In this document: piece after piece, positions 37,901 to 52,900 of the stretch | Layout: the number at the start of each line of letters is the position of its first letter | Numbering within the stretch: position 1 is the stretch's first letter | Assembly: GCA_037893245.1 (NCBI GenBank) | Contig: JBAIAA010000258.1 | Location: forward strand, 558,001 to 622,000 | Reading direction: 5' to 3' | Origin: Crossaster papposus | Lineage: Eukaryota; Echinodermata; Asteroidea; Velatida; Solasteridae | DNA length: 64,000 nt | Notes under the pieces: generated by a model | Database searches by the model: none | What the model was told of the DNA's origin: nothing | The model's input: only the letters and a program-made list of their open reading frames with translations | Program-made: the position numbers and the translations under genes

Positions 37901-40900
37901 CTGCATCTTTTTGGATGCAAAATTGCACGACAGGCTATACCATGTTTATGGGTGGAGGTAAATTTCTATAGGACTGTAATCTGTATTCATTTGATGTACA
38001 TGCACTGCCACTGTACATACATCAAATAAATACAGTTATACTCTAACTTCCGTTATACTCGAGGGCACCTACTCAAGCCTGTATCATGCGCTTACCTCTT
38101 GAAATTCTGCTGTGTTTTCGCCGAGCATGCTCTCGTCGTCCGAAGACTCTTCAGTGTCATCATTTAAGTCAGATCCGGAATCACTATCTGCTAAAATCTC
38201 AGCCAAAATGTCATCATTGAGGATTTGTTCCATTCCGATTGCAAAAACACAGCGATACGTATAACCTACTTCGACCGCAATGGATATGCATGGGACGCGA
38301 CGCTATAATGTCGCGCGTCGCGTCAGTCACGTGACCGGTAGCTAACCTATTCACGTACACGTACATTCATGCCTGCATGCAATGCATATGGATATGGCGC
38401 GCTAACTTCAAAAACTTTATTTCTGTCAGCAGAGGGCGCCAAACCAATAACTCTCAAGCAGTGTTTTCGCTGGTGAGATAAGTTGCCTTGGTCTCCAAGC
38501 TCATGGCAAATCGTGGGACTTTTTGTCGCCCACGGGTTCCAAGCATATCACAACAAAGGCTCTTTTTGGGGCCCGTGGGATTGAAAGGGTTAATGAGTTT
38601 GTTTTTAAACTTTTCATGAAATTGATCACAAAAAAGATAATCTGAGGATTGACTTATGTTGTCAAAAAAATTACTGTCAGGATCATTATCAGAGTTCCCT
38701 GGAAACTGGTTATTAAAAATAAGAGGATTGAGTCGGAGATTTGAGATTCTATCAGTATTAAATGTTTGGTTAGTTTGAAGTTCTGCAAGGGCGACATGGA
38801 AATCCAAGTCATCCTCTAAATGATTAAAGGGTAAGGCGTGCTGGTGGCACGGTCGTTGACCACTGCGTAGTTTACAGGTACTAGCCATTGTTAACCATAA
38901 TAAAGAAGTACAAGTGAACAATTACCCTAGTAAGAGATAAATAACATTCCTCAGCTGTCGGGTTTTTGTGCAAGCTAATGGTGGTGGTAGCCATAGTGAT
39001 GTAACAAACAGTAGGTCCTAACAAGATGCACTTATAAACACGAGCCATGAACGAATAATGAAAAAAACACATGTGGCAATACTTGCTCCGAGAGAATCGT
39101 AATAAAATATAATCACATTACGTCGATTTACAGAAAATAATTTAAGATTACCGGTAAACCCTTGGATTGGCGCATTATGAGTGACAAGCACACCCTTTTA
39201 AGTCGCAGTATCTCCTTGCGGCATACAGTAAGTTCAATAGGAGCCAGGTGCGGAAGTCCGAGTTTTGTGGAGTTTATGTCACGTCGACATCAGGGAAATT
39301 AAATGTCGATAAGTTAATTCAAATCCCTGCTTGGTCTGGGCATGGTTCGATCGCTTCAGTTCAGAACTGGTCGGCGACAGCAGAGATGGTTACAATAGCA
39401 AAAGGTACAATGCAGAAAGGTAAGGCAGCTGGAGACGGCTCTCTGAGGGATAGTGTAAGGTGCCGATCTTCTTGCGGTAGTGTGCAAACAAGAATAGTAC
39501 CTACCAAGTATTGGCCTCATTTGAGAATCTGCGGCAAGAGGCTAGAGGAGCCTGTCGACAGGGAACAACACATAAAGATCTTTACCTGCTAGACAAATGG
39601 ATGCAGAAACTATTGGTGGCATATGCTGTGTACCCCGAGGAGAATCACGATTAAGATTAGGGGTGAGGCATTGCATGAGATATGGGATAAGATAGGGGGG
39701 GGGGGGGGGGCGTAGAGGTAGAGAGAATAGGGGAATGGTTTGGGAGTTTAGGTTCGGAGGAAAGAATCCTTCTACCCAGACCTGAACTCAAATGTGGAAT
39801 CCGGAGTCCGAACAAAGCAGCGATGCAAATAGGGTGTAGAAATGAAAGGGGGGGGGGGGGGTACTCCTCTGACACGTATCGAGCTGGGTATAGCCCTAGA
39901 GGGACCACGCAACCGGTTCACAACCGGTCCTGACATTTAAGGTCATGGTCGGTCGGAAATTTTGCGCGAATAATAGTTCTGGTGTGCATTTATAGAATGC
40001 TAAAGCGATGAGTTCATAAAACTTAAAATATATGCAAATGTACTACAATAGGCCTACATCAAAAATGTGAACGCCATTTTTGGGGGAGTAGTTCTGTTGT
40101 CATCATTTTTCACTTTGACTCCCAATTAGTCCCAATTGTTAAAATATTTGATACCAACACACGGGGCAGGAACTACCAAATACAGTGCTTTTTTAATTAG
40201 TATCATACTTTTGTTATGATAGATGGAGTTAAAGGCTTTAAAAAATCAACGAATGTTAGGAAGGTTTGGGGGCTGGCTGAATTAACAGGTTGCACACAGT
40301 GCGCGTTGCCCAGAACACATGTGACCCAACTCAACAAAACCAGGCACAAGTCGCCAGAGCTACTTTTGAGTATACATTAGGCCTTTTAACAACATTTTGC
40401 TCAATAGAAATAAATCGAAGCAATCAAGTTTTTGCCTAAATAACATCTGTATATGTTTAAACGTCAATCTGTATGTTACCAGGTTTTTTTATCGTATAGT
40501 AGAGATCCCCATTTTTCAAGGCTAGCTTGGCCACTTGGCCAACCCGGGCTAATCCACTGTGTGGTCTGGGGGAGTAAACTCGAGTCTTGGGGGTCCCTGA
40601 GTTATTTGCAGTGACCATGTGCTGGGTTGTGTGAGCACTAGCTGATGTTGGGCATTTGTCCACACACCTCTGACCAGTGAGGGTACTGACATACCTCTGC
40701 TCTCTGTTGCGCCTTACTACTAACGGTGACTGGCGAATGGTGAGTTTTCTTATTATGTTTGTTAATTCTAGCTTTGTTGTTATCTTAATAGTTTCTCCTA
40801 ATGTTGATTCATTTGTAGTTAGAAATAGAATCGGCTTAATTTGTCTTTGTAATGAGATCTGAGGAGTTAAAGAAAGTAGTCAATGTTGAAGCAAATTATC

Positions 40901-43900
40901 TTTCCTTCTAGTTTAGCACATTGTATTGAATGAATAAGGATTACCTCTAGGGGTTTCAAGTTATATTGGAATTATTATAATATATCTGCTTGTGATTCTT
41001 ATTGAACTTCAATCATTGTTATTATTTAACAATTTAATTGTTAAAGTATAATGGCCACATGTATTTCCTATAGAATAAGGTTCAAATTGGGTTTTGGTTA
41101 AGTGTTTCGTTTAGAACTTTATCAGTATTGTAACCAAATTAGTTTTCTTAAGTTAGAATATATTTAGTCAAAGTTCCCCTCCATAATTATGTAGTTCCAC
41201 CTACTTGGTACATGTGTTTCAGAATATCGAAGTAGGAGGCGAGCTAGGAACATCTGTTAATGCCATTAGTATATGCCAGACATAGGACGAAAAAGACCTC
41301 CAGTGGAACAAGCAGACCCCTGTCTGGGATGTTGATTTACACTGGACAGGCTGGAGTAAATTGCCAGTCAGCAGTCCAGCCAGCTATATGCTGAGTGTAA
41401 TGTTGTAGTTTAGGAAGTGGGTTTATCGATGACTAGTGTTGCAAGTATGCTTATCGATATTCTGTTATCAATGACTACAGTGTGGCTGTTCCCATTTCTA
41501 GTGTACTGATGAAATCGATATGTGATCACTTTGATGTTACACAGCTAGTGGTGTCCTTGATGCATTAACTGTTGAGCTGTGCAAAACTGATGGATTTAAT
41601 AGTGTACAGTGAAGCTAATGTTTTGTTCACAGGAATTACTTATGTTTTTATTAGACTGTAGAAACAAGAGACTTATAGAGTGATTTTGCTAAAGTAGGTT
41701 ATCTTATATTTCTTAAGTTTCTCTGTTTGCTTACTTTTATAATGTAGTTTTAGAGCTTTTCTGTAATCGTTACACTTATTTGTTTCTTTGTTTTCTTTTC
41801 TTTTTTTATTATATTTTAGCCACCTCTGACCTTCTTTCTTTTTTGGCATTAAATCATTGACTTGAGAATCCCTGTGTAACAAAGCGTCGTAGACAGGATT
41901 GAGTCATAAAAAAAGAAAAGGGGGTCAGTTGGGGCAACCTGCAGGCTGACACACTACACCATGGAGGAACTAGAAGAGAAAGTCAAGGCCTTAACCACGC
42001 AGCTCAAACAGCTGGAGGCAGAAAAGAAGACAAAAGTCGTTGTGGTCCCTCGAGATCGGGGTCTCAAGTTCTCTGGGCGGGCCATCAAGGAGACGGATCC
42101 CGAGGTGACGGAGTGGGCCGAAGACATGCAGCGTCTGACTTCTGGCCTGTCCGTCAGCGAAGCCATACAAACGGTCTATGATCACTTGGGAGGGCGTGCA
42201 CGAGAAGAGGCGAGACTCCGGCCCGAAGAAGATAGAGATACGGCTGCTAAGATAATCGCCCTAATTGTCAAGACGTACAATCCCCAAGGCACCCCATCCA
42301 CTCGCTGGGGTGAGTTCTACAGCCGCAAACAGCAACCAGGAGAGTCGTTGCAAGACTTCTCCTTGAAATTGATGAAGCTCTTGAAGCAAGTGGTGCTTGT
42401 CTCGCCAGAAGATAGTGTCAAGGGCCAGGATGCCATACTGAGTGAGAGATTTGCTGCAGGGTTGGTGGACCCTACACTACAGAGAGAGGTGAGACGTTTC
42501 GCTCAGGAAAATCCCGAGATGCTTTTCCCAGATTTGCGGACGAAGGTTATCTCCTGGGTGGGCCCGACACCAGCAACCATGGCAACAGTGGCCGTAGCCA
42601 AGGCCAAAGTTGACACAGTCAGTGAAGCTTTCCAAACGCGACTGGACCAGCAATCAGGACAGATTCAGGCCACACAAGGGTTGGCGCCCTACTAAGCCAG
42701 AAGAGAACAAATGGCCCACCCTAGAGATCCAGTACCGGAGGCCTAACCTGTTTCAATTGTGGTGGAGGAGGCCACATGGCAAGAGTATGCCCAAGCTCAC
42801 CACGAAGAAGGCCCCAAAGGTCGAATGCGCCGCAGCAGACCAACCAGGCCGCCAATTCATGGACCAGCGCCGCCCCATTCTATCCGGCTGAGGGGCACCA
42901 GACAACCCAGAATAGCACCCAGGTGAATCAGTCCCCAGCTGCCCCAGTCTATCCAGCGGAGGGACACCAGACAACCCAGAATACCCCCCAGGCGAATCAG
43001 TCCCCAAACGCCAACCCTCTATTGTAAGGAGCCAAGCGGTGGAGGGACGGAGTGAAGGCTCAGGAATGCGAACAAAAGAAGAGGTCTTAGGCAGGGCAGT
43101 TGCACAGAGTCCAGAGGTAGACATCTACATCCAGGGCCAGCAGGCCAACTTCATCCTGGACACTGGTAGTGAAGTAACTGTCCTACCTGAGACAACTTAT
43201 CGTAAACTGACTCGAGAGAATACTACACTGCAAGATATCTCCAAGTGGCTAAAGGTGTACGGGGCGAATGGAGTGGAAGTGCCGTACATAGGCTATACCG
43301 AACTGGATGTAGACCTACTTGGTGTCCAGTTTGGAAGGGTTGGCATGCTGGTTTATAGAACGACTGGAGGTGATGGCACGCCGACAAAGGGCCTGCTCGG
43401 CTCCAATGTTCTTAGAGAACTACGTTTGGCACTGAGGGAGCAACATGGAGGGAGATACCTTGAAGAAGTACAGAAAATAGGAGGGACAGCCTGGGCCGAT
43501 ACGCTTTTTGCGTATGACGTGGAGGAGAGGAGCAAATCTCACACAGGGTTTGCAAGAGTCAGTGGAAGTAAGCCAATCTGCATCCCCGCTCGAAGCACAG
43601 TCGCAGTGGCATGTACCACAAGACAGCTATGCCATGGGCCCACGGAGGTGATGATTCAGGCCCTCCATGGCACCAGTGGCAACTTACCACGAAACGTAGC
43701 GGTCATAGACACCTGCTCATCTATCCAGAGTGGAACTGTGACCACCAAGGTAATAAATGTTGGAGAGGAGGATGTGTGGCTTCAACCAAAAAGCCGCATT
43801 GGGATTGTGACAACTGCTAGCGTCGTTCAGTCAGAAGAAAGTACCATTGCAGAAGAGGATGAGGCCCTCATTGTCGACTGTGAGGGCTCACAAAGAGCAA

Positions 43901-46900
43901 CCGTCAACCGCGCCTGTGCTATGGAGGCAGCTTCAGAAACCCAGTTACCTGTTGGTGTAACCCTGGGCGATGCGGATACGACCCCGGCCCAAAGACAACA
44001 ACTAGCCGAGCTACTCCACAGGTATAAAGACATCTTCTGCCAAAGCGACGAAGACTTGGGCTACACTACTACAGTAAAACACCCCATCCCAACCAAAGAC
44101 GATCAACCAGTACGTGTCCCTCATCGGCGAATCCCACCCACCAGATGGATGAGATTAAAGCTCACCTACAGAAGTTGCTGCGGCAGAACATCATCAGGCC
44201 CTCAGTTAGTCCATATGCTGCCCCTGTGGTAGTCGTGCGGAAGAAAGATGGCAGCCTTCGTCTGTGTGTGGACTACTGGAAATTAAATGATCGCAACCGG
44301 AAGGACGCCTACCCACTACCACGGATCGATGAAGCCATAGATACACTTGGTGGTCCGCAACTGTTCAGCTCCTTCGACTTGGCACAGGGCTATCATCGGG
44401 TGGCAGTGGAAGAGGGTGACATTCCAAAGACAGCCTTTAGAGCAGGGACGGGAGGGCTATATGAGTACACCAGAATCCCCTTCGGCCTTAGCAATAGCCC
44501 AGCCACATTTCAGAGACTGATGGAAGTCATCTTGGGGAACCTCAACTATGGGAGCCTACTCATCTACCTTGATGACATACTGGTCTTCTCGCGCAACCAT
44601 GAAGAACATCTACAGAGGCTAGAATTGGTTTTTCAACGCCTGAGACAACACGGGCTAAAGGTTAAGCCCAGCAAATGCCGTTTCCTGCACTCAGAATGCA
44701 AGTATCTTGGGCACATAGTATCCGCTAGGGGGATAGCAACAGACCCAGCAAAAACCGAGGCCATCAGCACGTGGAAGGAACCGCAAAGTGAACGAGAGCT
44801 GAGAGCGTTCCTGTGGTTGGCAGGATACTACAGAAAGTTCGTCAAACAGTTCAGTCATGTAGCGGCACCACTTCATGCCCTGCTCACCAAACAGGGCTGC
44901 CAGAAAGGATCAGCACGGCGACGAGCCCAACCCAACCAGCAGCAGGACTTCCGTAGCAAATGGACCCCAGCCTGCACCGAGGCCTTCGATGAGCTGAAGA
45001 TGAGACTAACATCCCCACCTATTTTGGGATATCCTGACTTCAGGAAGCCATTCATTGTAGAGACCGATGCGTCATTTGACGGACTAGGTGCTGTGCTCTC
45101 TCAGGATCAGGAGGGTAGACGAGTGGTTCTAAGTTATGCTAGTCGCAGCCTTCGGCCAGCTGAGAGAAATATGAACAACTATAGTTCAATAAAGTTGAAA
45201 CTTCTTGCGCTGAAATGGGCAGTATCAGAGAAATTCCGCGACTACCTGATCGGTGCAAAGTTTGATATATTCACCGACAACAACCCCCTATCCTATCTGA
45301 ATTCAGCTAAACTTGGGGCGACAGAGATGAGGTGGGTTAGTCAGCTGGCGCAATTTGACTTTCAGATCGAATATCGCTCGGGAAAAGCTAATGCTAATGC
45401 CGATGCCCTAAGCCGCAAGTACAACAGCACTGAGGAGAAATTACAGAGTCTCACGAGGTCTACATCACTGCAGGAGGTCCAAGTAGCTCACACAGAGAGG
45501 GCGCATGTCATGCTGCGCTCGTTGACAACCGAAGAGGTTCCAGCTGCTGTGGACACCCTGCATGGATACTCACCACAAGAACTGGCCAGTTTACAAAGTG
45601 GGGACCCAAGCCTTTCCAGATTCCTGAAACTCTGGAGACAAAGTTCCAGACCAGCAAGCCAGGTCCTCAAGCAGGAATCCAGGGCAGTCAAGACACTATG
45701 CAGGAGGTGGGACCGTGTGAGGGAGATAGAGGGAGTCCTTTATGTCACAGTCCAAGACGCCACTGAGGGAGAGTACATGCAGCTTCTTCTTCCCACTAGC
45801 CTCCAACCAACTGTACTTCAAGCACTGCATGACCAAGCGGGAGACCAGGGCCAGGAGAGGACCCTTGCACTGGCGAGGAGACGATTCTTCTGGCCAGGGA
45901 TGGCTGCAGAGGTCGAAAGATGGTGACGTAAAGTGTGAGCGATGTATTGTTGCCAAAGCGCCTGTTCCTCATATCCGACCAACGATGGGGAGGCTGCTTG
46001 CTAAACAACCACTCGACATCCTGGCTATCGACTTTTCTCTCCTCGAGAAGGCATCAGATGGCAGGGAGCAGGTGTTGGTGATGACTGACGTGTTCAGTAA
46101 ATTTTCCCAGGCAGTCCCCTGTCGTGACCAGAAGGCAACCACTGTGGCGAAAGTACTGGTTCGGGAGTGGTTTTAAAAGTATGGTGTGCCTCGGAGGATC
46201 CATAGCGACCAGGGGAGAAACTTTGAGAGCCAGCTTGTAAAGGATCTCTGCTCTGCCTACGGCATATCTAAGAGTCGAACCACAGCATACCACCCTCAGA
46301 GAAATGGGCAATGCGAGCGGTTTAACCGCACACTCCATGACAGACTACGCACCCTATCAGCAGACAAGAAAAAGAGGTGGCCAGAGTACATTGCAGAGAT
46401 GGTCTTCGTGTATAACTCTACTCCGCATTCCACAACTAAGCTGTCACCATTCTACATCTTTACAGGTCGGGAGCCGAACCTCCCGATTGACCTCATCATC
46501 AGGAGACCGGAGGAAGTGTCCGAAGCCAGACAACTGGAACCATGGGTGGATCAGCACCAGCAGAAGCTGAAGCAGGTGGCAGATGTTGCATTGCAACGTA
46601 TGAGGGATGTAAGTGACAAGACACGTGAGCGGCACAACAAGAAAGCCAATGATAAAGGCATAGACATCGGCACAAGATTACTCCTCCGAAATCACCCTGC
46701 TGGGAGAAACAAGATCGCTGACTACTGGAAGCCGACGCCATACAAGGTGACATGGAGACCCCAGGAGAATGTTTACCTGATCCAAGCAGCAGATGGGACT
46801 GGACAAACAAAAAGGGTCACGAGAGTGGAGGTCCGGGACACCGGTGATAGTGTTCCTGACCTGGACGAGGAGGCCGATATTCCACCATTGAAGACTGGAG

Positions 46901-49900
46901 ACACAGTAGTAGAAGCGAGCTCTCCATCACAACCAGAAACAGAGGGACCAGACCAGATCCAGCATCCACAGGCCGGGGAGACCAATGTTGATGTTTTTGA
47001 TCCGTTTTCGATAAGTATATCTATACTTCGGATGATGTCCTCCAACCAGCAGACCCAACACAACAACCTGCGGCCCAGGCTACGGAGACCCCACAGCCAG
47101 CTAGCGACCCCTCAGCTGTACCTGAGTGGGAGCCTACATTGCCGAAGCACTCCAGTGACCAGAAACATACCTTCCCAACCAATATCTGTACACAATCTGA
47201 CGTAGCAGAGGAGACCATTCAGCCACCCCAACAACTACCGATGTGTCTGCAGTTCACCCACCAGCAGAAGTGCCCCCATACCTACATACAGCTGTCCGCC
47301 CTGAAGAGGACGCTGAGCCAGTGCCTGTGAGCTCAGCACCAGGCAGAGAACCAGTTACAGCTCTTTCGTCGTGGACGGTAATATGTGAACAGCTGCGTTG
47401 TAATAGCGCCTTGCGGAATAAACCAGTTTCCTAACTAAAGATTATTGCGTACAAATCAGTCTTCCACAAATTCATTACAACTAGCGACACTGTGTCCCCC
47501 CCCCCCCCCCCTATGAACTTAGTGGAAGTACAGTTCAGTACTTCTGGCTCCTGCGCCTAAAGCCCTTCACTGTGTGATTTACATATGACATATGACATAT
47601 TTACCTTTAGCCTAGGACACATTCAATGAGTTTTCATTATTTTGAACTGTGGGACAAAAAGTATAAAATACTAGGAATTTCATGAAAAAAAGTAGGAAAA
47701 GTAGGTGCACGGTGAAAACAATTAGGAAATTGAACGGTTGAAATAATAAAACGTCAACTACTTGGTTGTTCACTCGAACAGCTGTTTAGTCGTTCTTAGT
47801 TCAACTCCTAGGACAACTGAGTTTTAGTTATATCCTGGAAATAATAACAAGCCGAGTAGAATATAACATAATAATAAAACGCCCAAATGGGTACTTTGGG
47901 AGACAATCCCATAGAGACGTGCACAATCTTGTTTGTACCCTAACCCGTTTTTACCTAGAGCTTTCGCCACGAAATTACATATTTATGCTATTTAGACCCA
48001 AATCTGTCTTCTCCGAGCAAAAATAACTCCCAAATATCGTTTTGTGGGGTAGCTAGACACTTAGGGAGACACTGAAATGTCTCCCTAAGTGCCACTGTCT
48101 CCCAAGTGAATCAAAACTATCGCTAATTTGTCTCCCAAAGTGCCCATTAAGTAAAATAAAAGTCCACATAAAACTTATGTTTTGGCGTCCAAAATGGCCG
48201 ACATTTCCCATTTGTATCATAACTTTGCAACCAAACAAGTTGGAAACACAAATTAAGGCCCGAATGCATGATAAACCGATTATTTTACGGTGGCCAAAAC
48301 AGAGAAGTACGCGTGTGGATAAACTCCTGTGATAATCACAATTTAGTAAGAAAATTATTGGCAGTTTATCCATCCATGTACAAGTTCTTGCTTAGCCGAT
48401 GTTTGGTGGTCTAGTACATCATTCTCTTCACAGCAGATTACGTAATTTGTTGAACAAAAAGGCATATCGATGTTCGGAAACTCGCAGCTCGCTGTGCTCT
48501 GCAGATCAGCTCGGTTGACACTGTCGGAAAAAGGCGCTGATAATTATATGGCCATACGTCCGCGCGTTCACACAAGCAGCCATGCGCGCGAAATGTAATC
48601 AAACGTTTCTACGTTCTACGTGACCCAAGAACAGAGATAAAACATCTAGGACCAAATTCATAAACGGTGATTTTCCCTTGATCACGATTAACTAGGCTAA
48701 ACTGTGTATAAACAGTTGATGATCGAACGTACAAATCTAGGCCCGAATTCATAAAGAGTGCTTAGATCAGCTGCTGTTTATCAAACGTACATGGTTAGTG
48801 ACATGTGTCTAAGTAACAACAGAAATTGTAATCCCCCAAGGGGCTTGTTTATCTCGTGTATATACAAGTTACTATTTTTATGTTGGCTTGCTTGTGGGAC
48901 GGACTTATGGCCATGGATCTGCTGCGTATCATTGAAATAGCACAGGAAGAACTGTTTTCCTCATTACTGTTTTCCCAATGAGACCCATTTTCTGGTCGCG
49001 AGTAAAATTATCAGCGCGTTTTTTCGACATACCGACCCTCCCACTAGTAGTGTAGGATGTTATGTATATTTGCATTTTTTTTGGCTAAGGATGCTTTTTT
49101 TTGTTTCATTGGCTAGAGTAGACTCTCAGCTCTCAGAAAAGTATTGGTAACATTTTTTTCCGTTAAAAATATGGCCGCCATCTTGGATTTCAAAATGGCC
49201 GCCGTTTTCAAAAGAATTTGCCCTACAACTTTGGTTCTGAGCAACATATGGAGTCAAACTTGGTGGCAAAGCCTATGTTTTCAATATCAGGGAGTTTAAA
49301 AATATCATAATTAGGTTTATAGCTATATACGTATGACCGCCATCTTGGATTTCAAAATGGCCGCCATTTCTAGAGGATTTTGCCCTATAACTTTAGTTCT
49401 GAGCAACATATGAAGTCAAACTTGGTGGCAATAAAATGTATAGCTATAGCTGTTGTCAGCAATGTTAGGCTGGCAGGTGTAATTATGCAGCTATAATGTA
49501 AATTATAAACTTGACAATAATAATTTGCTTTTGATGCTGTTTTTACCTGTATGTACCAATGCCAGCCTCAGGCTATCAACCCCCCCCCCCCCCCCCCAGC
49601 AGCAACATTCTGGATCTAACCCTGTCATCGCAATACCAAGGCGGTATTGAGTGACATTGACTTTCAGCCTGCAGTAAACAAGAAGGCACCTAAAAGAATC
49701 TGTTTTTACAGCAAATGTGGCATGGAAGGTGTGAGATCGGATTTTGTAACCTTTCAAGAAGAATTTTTCAGCGAGGCACCTCGGCGATCAACCAATGAGA
49801 ACTGGGTCCTGTTGAAGACTTTTATTCTGCAGACAATGAAGAAGAACACCCCTAGTAAGATTGTAGGATCTCGTGCCAACCGGCCATGTATTACACCTTC

Positions 49901-52900
49901 CCTCAAACGTATGATCAGAAAGAAGGCCAGAATGTAAAAGAAGGCAAAAGCTTCCAACTCCAAGGATGACTGGGATCATTTTAAGTCATTCCGCAATGAA
50001 GAAAGATCCTAGCCTCCTACTGGTCATACACTAACCGCATCCTAATGACAAACATAAAAATAATTTCTGGCGCTAGATACTACTGGTATCTCACCCCTTA
50101 CACACAATAACAAGATCATCTCAGACAACAAAGGTAAAGCTAGAATTTTGAACATGAAATTCATGTCTGTTTTCACCTCAGAGAGTTTGTCTGATCTGCC
50201 ATCAATGGGCAAGTCTTCGTTTCCTGATGCCAAGCACATTGAGATCTCAGTGAGTGGCGTGCGTAAACTCCTTGAGAAGAATAGCATTATCAACAGGTCC
50301 GGATTCCATTTTAGCTCGATTTTTAAAAGACATGGCGGAAGAAATATCTCCTATCTTGTCATCCATCTTTCAACAGTCGTTGAAGTCTGGTAAAATCCCT
50401 CATGACTGGAGGATTGCAAACATGGTTTCCATAATAAAGATAGGTGAACGCAGTGAAGCCGCCAACTACCGACCCGTATCACTCGCATCAATACAATGTA
50501 AAATACTTGAGCATATTATTTGTAGCCGGTGATGGATCATTATGAAACTCACAACATTTTATTTTGAAAGTCAACATGGCATTTGCCCTGGCCGCTCCTT
50601 TGAATAATCACAGCTTATCATTACAACTCATGAACTTGCTGAGGCCTTGGATGACAGAAAGCAAACAGATTTCATCATTCTTGACTTCTCTAAGGCTTTT
50701 GATAGAGTACCATACTAAAGGCTCTTCCTTATTAAAACTATATCATTACGGAGTTTGTGGCTCTCTTCTGAAGTGGTTCAACAATTTCCTCACCCAAAGA
50801 AGCCTGCGAGTTGTGGTGGATGGCGAAGCTTCGGAGTGGTCAGATGTTCTTTCTGGAGTTCCCCAAGGCACGGTGTTAGGGCCATTGTTATTTCTCACAT
50901 TCACCAATGGTATATCAATCTTCATCACATCGATTGTTTTATGCACCGTTCTATTAACAAGGTGGATGAATGCGGAGCTCTTCAAAAAGATCTTGATTCA
51001 GCTGCATTCTCGGTCAGCCAAATGACAGATGAAGTTTAACATCGACAAATGCCATGTGATGCAAGTTTCCCACCTGGAAAACAACATCGGCTTTGACTAC
51101 CACTTGGGTTATGATGTACGGACATCAGTTGATGAACATCCATATCTGGGACTATCTTTCAACTCCAAACTTTCCTGGAATACACACATATCATCACTTT
51201 GAAAGCCAACCGGATGCTAGGGTTAATTAAGAGGAATCTAAGGCACTGTAACCCACGGCTGCAGAAAAAAGCCAAGCTTACATCTCTCTGGTCAGGCCAC
51301 ATTTAGAATATTGCTCAACAATCATCAAACCCCCATCAATCAAGTATAAGCCATCCAGAGGAGAGCAGCTAGATTTGTGCAGAACATCTATCAGCGCAAT
51401 GAAAGTTTTACTGCAATGCTACAGAATCTGCAGGGGCCTTCACTTCAAGCTAGAAAGGAAGCAGCCACAAACATTATGATGTACACAATTCCCCACGAGC
51501 TCATTGCCATCAACAGGGATCCTGTACCTGACCCCAATGACAGATACAAGGACATCCGTGCCTACAGCTGTCCGGCAATTAATATTGCATCTTCTTGGCA
51601 AACTCAATGTTGATTATGGCATTCACATCCTAAGTTTTAAAGCAAACTGATTCTAAAATGGAGGCCATTTTGAAATTTAAGACTTTTCATCCTAATACCC
51701 CTGTCAGACCGGTGTGCGATCCCACGGCGACCTTACTGCGATGCAGTTTTCATCAAAAACGCAGTGGGGTCGCCGAAAACTGGCAAAAAATCCTGAAACC
51801 TATGAGGTAGGTAGCTCACAGTACGCTCTTGACTTGCTCACTGCGCTCTCACTACACTCTCACTGCGACATATGCGTTCCCAGTTTGATCATCGCCGCGC
51901 TCTCACTGCGCTCCTACTACGCTCTACGCGATCTCGCTGCGACCAAGGCAACCTCGCTACGACCTCGCTACGACCTTACGACGCTCTCACTACGTCCCTA
52001 CTACGTTCTCTGCGTTTGTACCGCGTTCGTGCGGCGACTATAAATACAGCGAGCTCGATGTTGCTGGATATTTGCTATCTGTTGTACAATGTTTATGTTC
52101 TGCCTCTCTACAGCCATGGTGAAGAGGAAATGCACATTAGTATATTGTGTGGAGGATATAGGCTGTATTTATACCATTTACGCATGTCAAAGTTAGAACG
52201 TACTATACACGCAGTATAATCGCAGTATAATCACACTGTGATCGTACAGGAAGCTCCATAACATCGCCATGGACGCATGGGGGGGGGCATAGTCGTAATG
52301 GCAGCCCCGTGTGGACGCAGTATGAGCGTGAAGAAGCCCTATAAGACGTAGTAGAAGTGCAGTATGAGCGCGGTAAGAGCGTAGTGACAAGCGTACAGTT
52401 GTCGTACTTCAGACTTACTTCAGTCGCAGATTAGGCAGACGGCGATACCAACTCGCTCTTGTTACGATCATGCCACGCCCAGGTAGACTTCACTACGTCC
52501 CAAGTACGTTCTTTGATATCCCACTATGCTCTCACTGCGCTCCCGTTGCGTTTTGGACCAGATCGCCGAGGTTTGGCGACCATGGAGAACCTCCCACGAC
52601 CTAGGTAGACTCTACTACGTTCTCATTGCGCTCTTGGCAATCCTACTGCGCTTCTACTGCGTTTTGCAACTTTTTTAGTCGCCGTGGGAGCGCAACGGCA
52701 GCGTAGCTCCGGTGTGACAGGGGTATATTAGAGATATAATTAGCAAGTCAATAGTATGTTTTTAAACTCCTTAGCATAATACATGTGGGTATTGACACCA
52801 AAATGGAGATCATACGAAATTCCAATCCTGGGTTAAAAAACATTGTCCTAAAGTGGCGGCAATTTTGAAATTCAAGATGGCTATCAACCAGTGAGATGGT

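Larger units (their letters stand above)
34784..38888 (-). pseudogene. LINE N-terminus and AP endonuclease, split by piggyBac
   Basis: The reading frame runs 38888-38594, is broken by the piggyBac element, and resumes at 35301. Landmarks are HLNARSFYKN and LGFTETWLHE (endonuclease N-terminal motifs), GGGVVLYV, then YKPP and GDFNIDLLQYD (the GDFN motif). Removing the insertion with one TTAA joins KNKLIN to NTFSTFH in frame, so the LINE was intact here when hit. The frame continues beyond 34784 into the block after the second TTAA insertion. Confidence 0.85.
28082..39200 (-). mobile_element. LINE (Jockey/CR1-group) interrupted by five DNA-element insertions
   Basis: A non-LTR retrotransposon of about 3.7 kb without its insertions, split into 28082-29397, 32783-34033, 34784-35301 and 38594 to about 39200. 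The 3' end carries an (AATTG)n-like tail at 28086-28120. Coding order is a short N-terminal region from an ATG at 38888, AP endonuclease, then reverse transcriptase. Insertions at 29401, 30593 (with its nested pair), 34042 and 35306 all leave readable empty sites in the reading frame. It lies in SLCO intron 2 in the same sense as the gene. The 5' limit is approximate. Confidence 0.9.
41961..47434 (+). mobile_element. Ty3/gypsy retrotransposon, internal region, defective
   Basis: Gag, zinc knuckle, protease, reverse transcriptase, RNase H and integrase lie in that order, which is the Ty3/gypsy arrangement. No envelope-like gene and no LTR pair were recognised. Frameshifts (near 42690, 44140 and 45910) and an in-frame TAA at 46174-46176 disable it. 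It sits in SLCO intron 2 antisense to the gene. Confidence 0.9.

Noticed and set aside
40500-47600. LTRs flanking the gypsy element
   Set aside because: I compared the sequence before gag with that after 47200 and found no convincing direct repeat, so no LTR is called.
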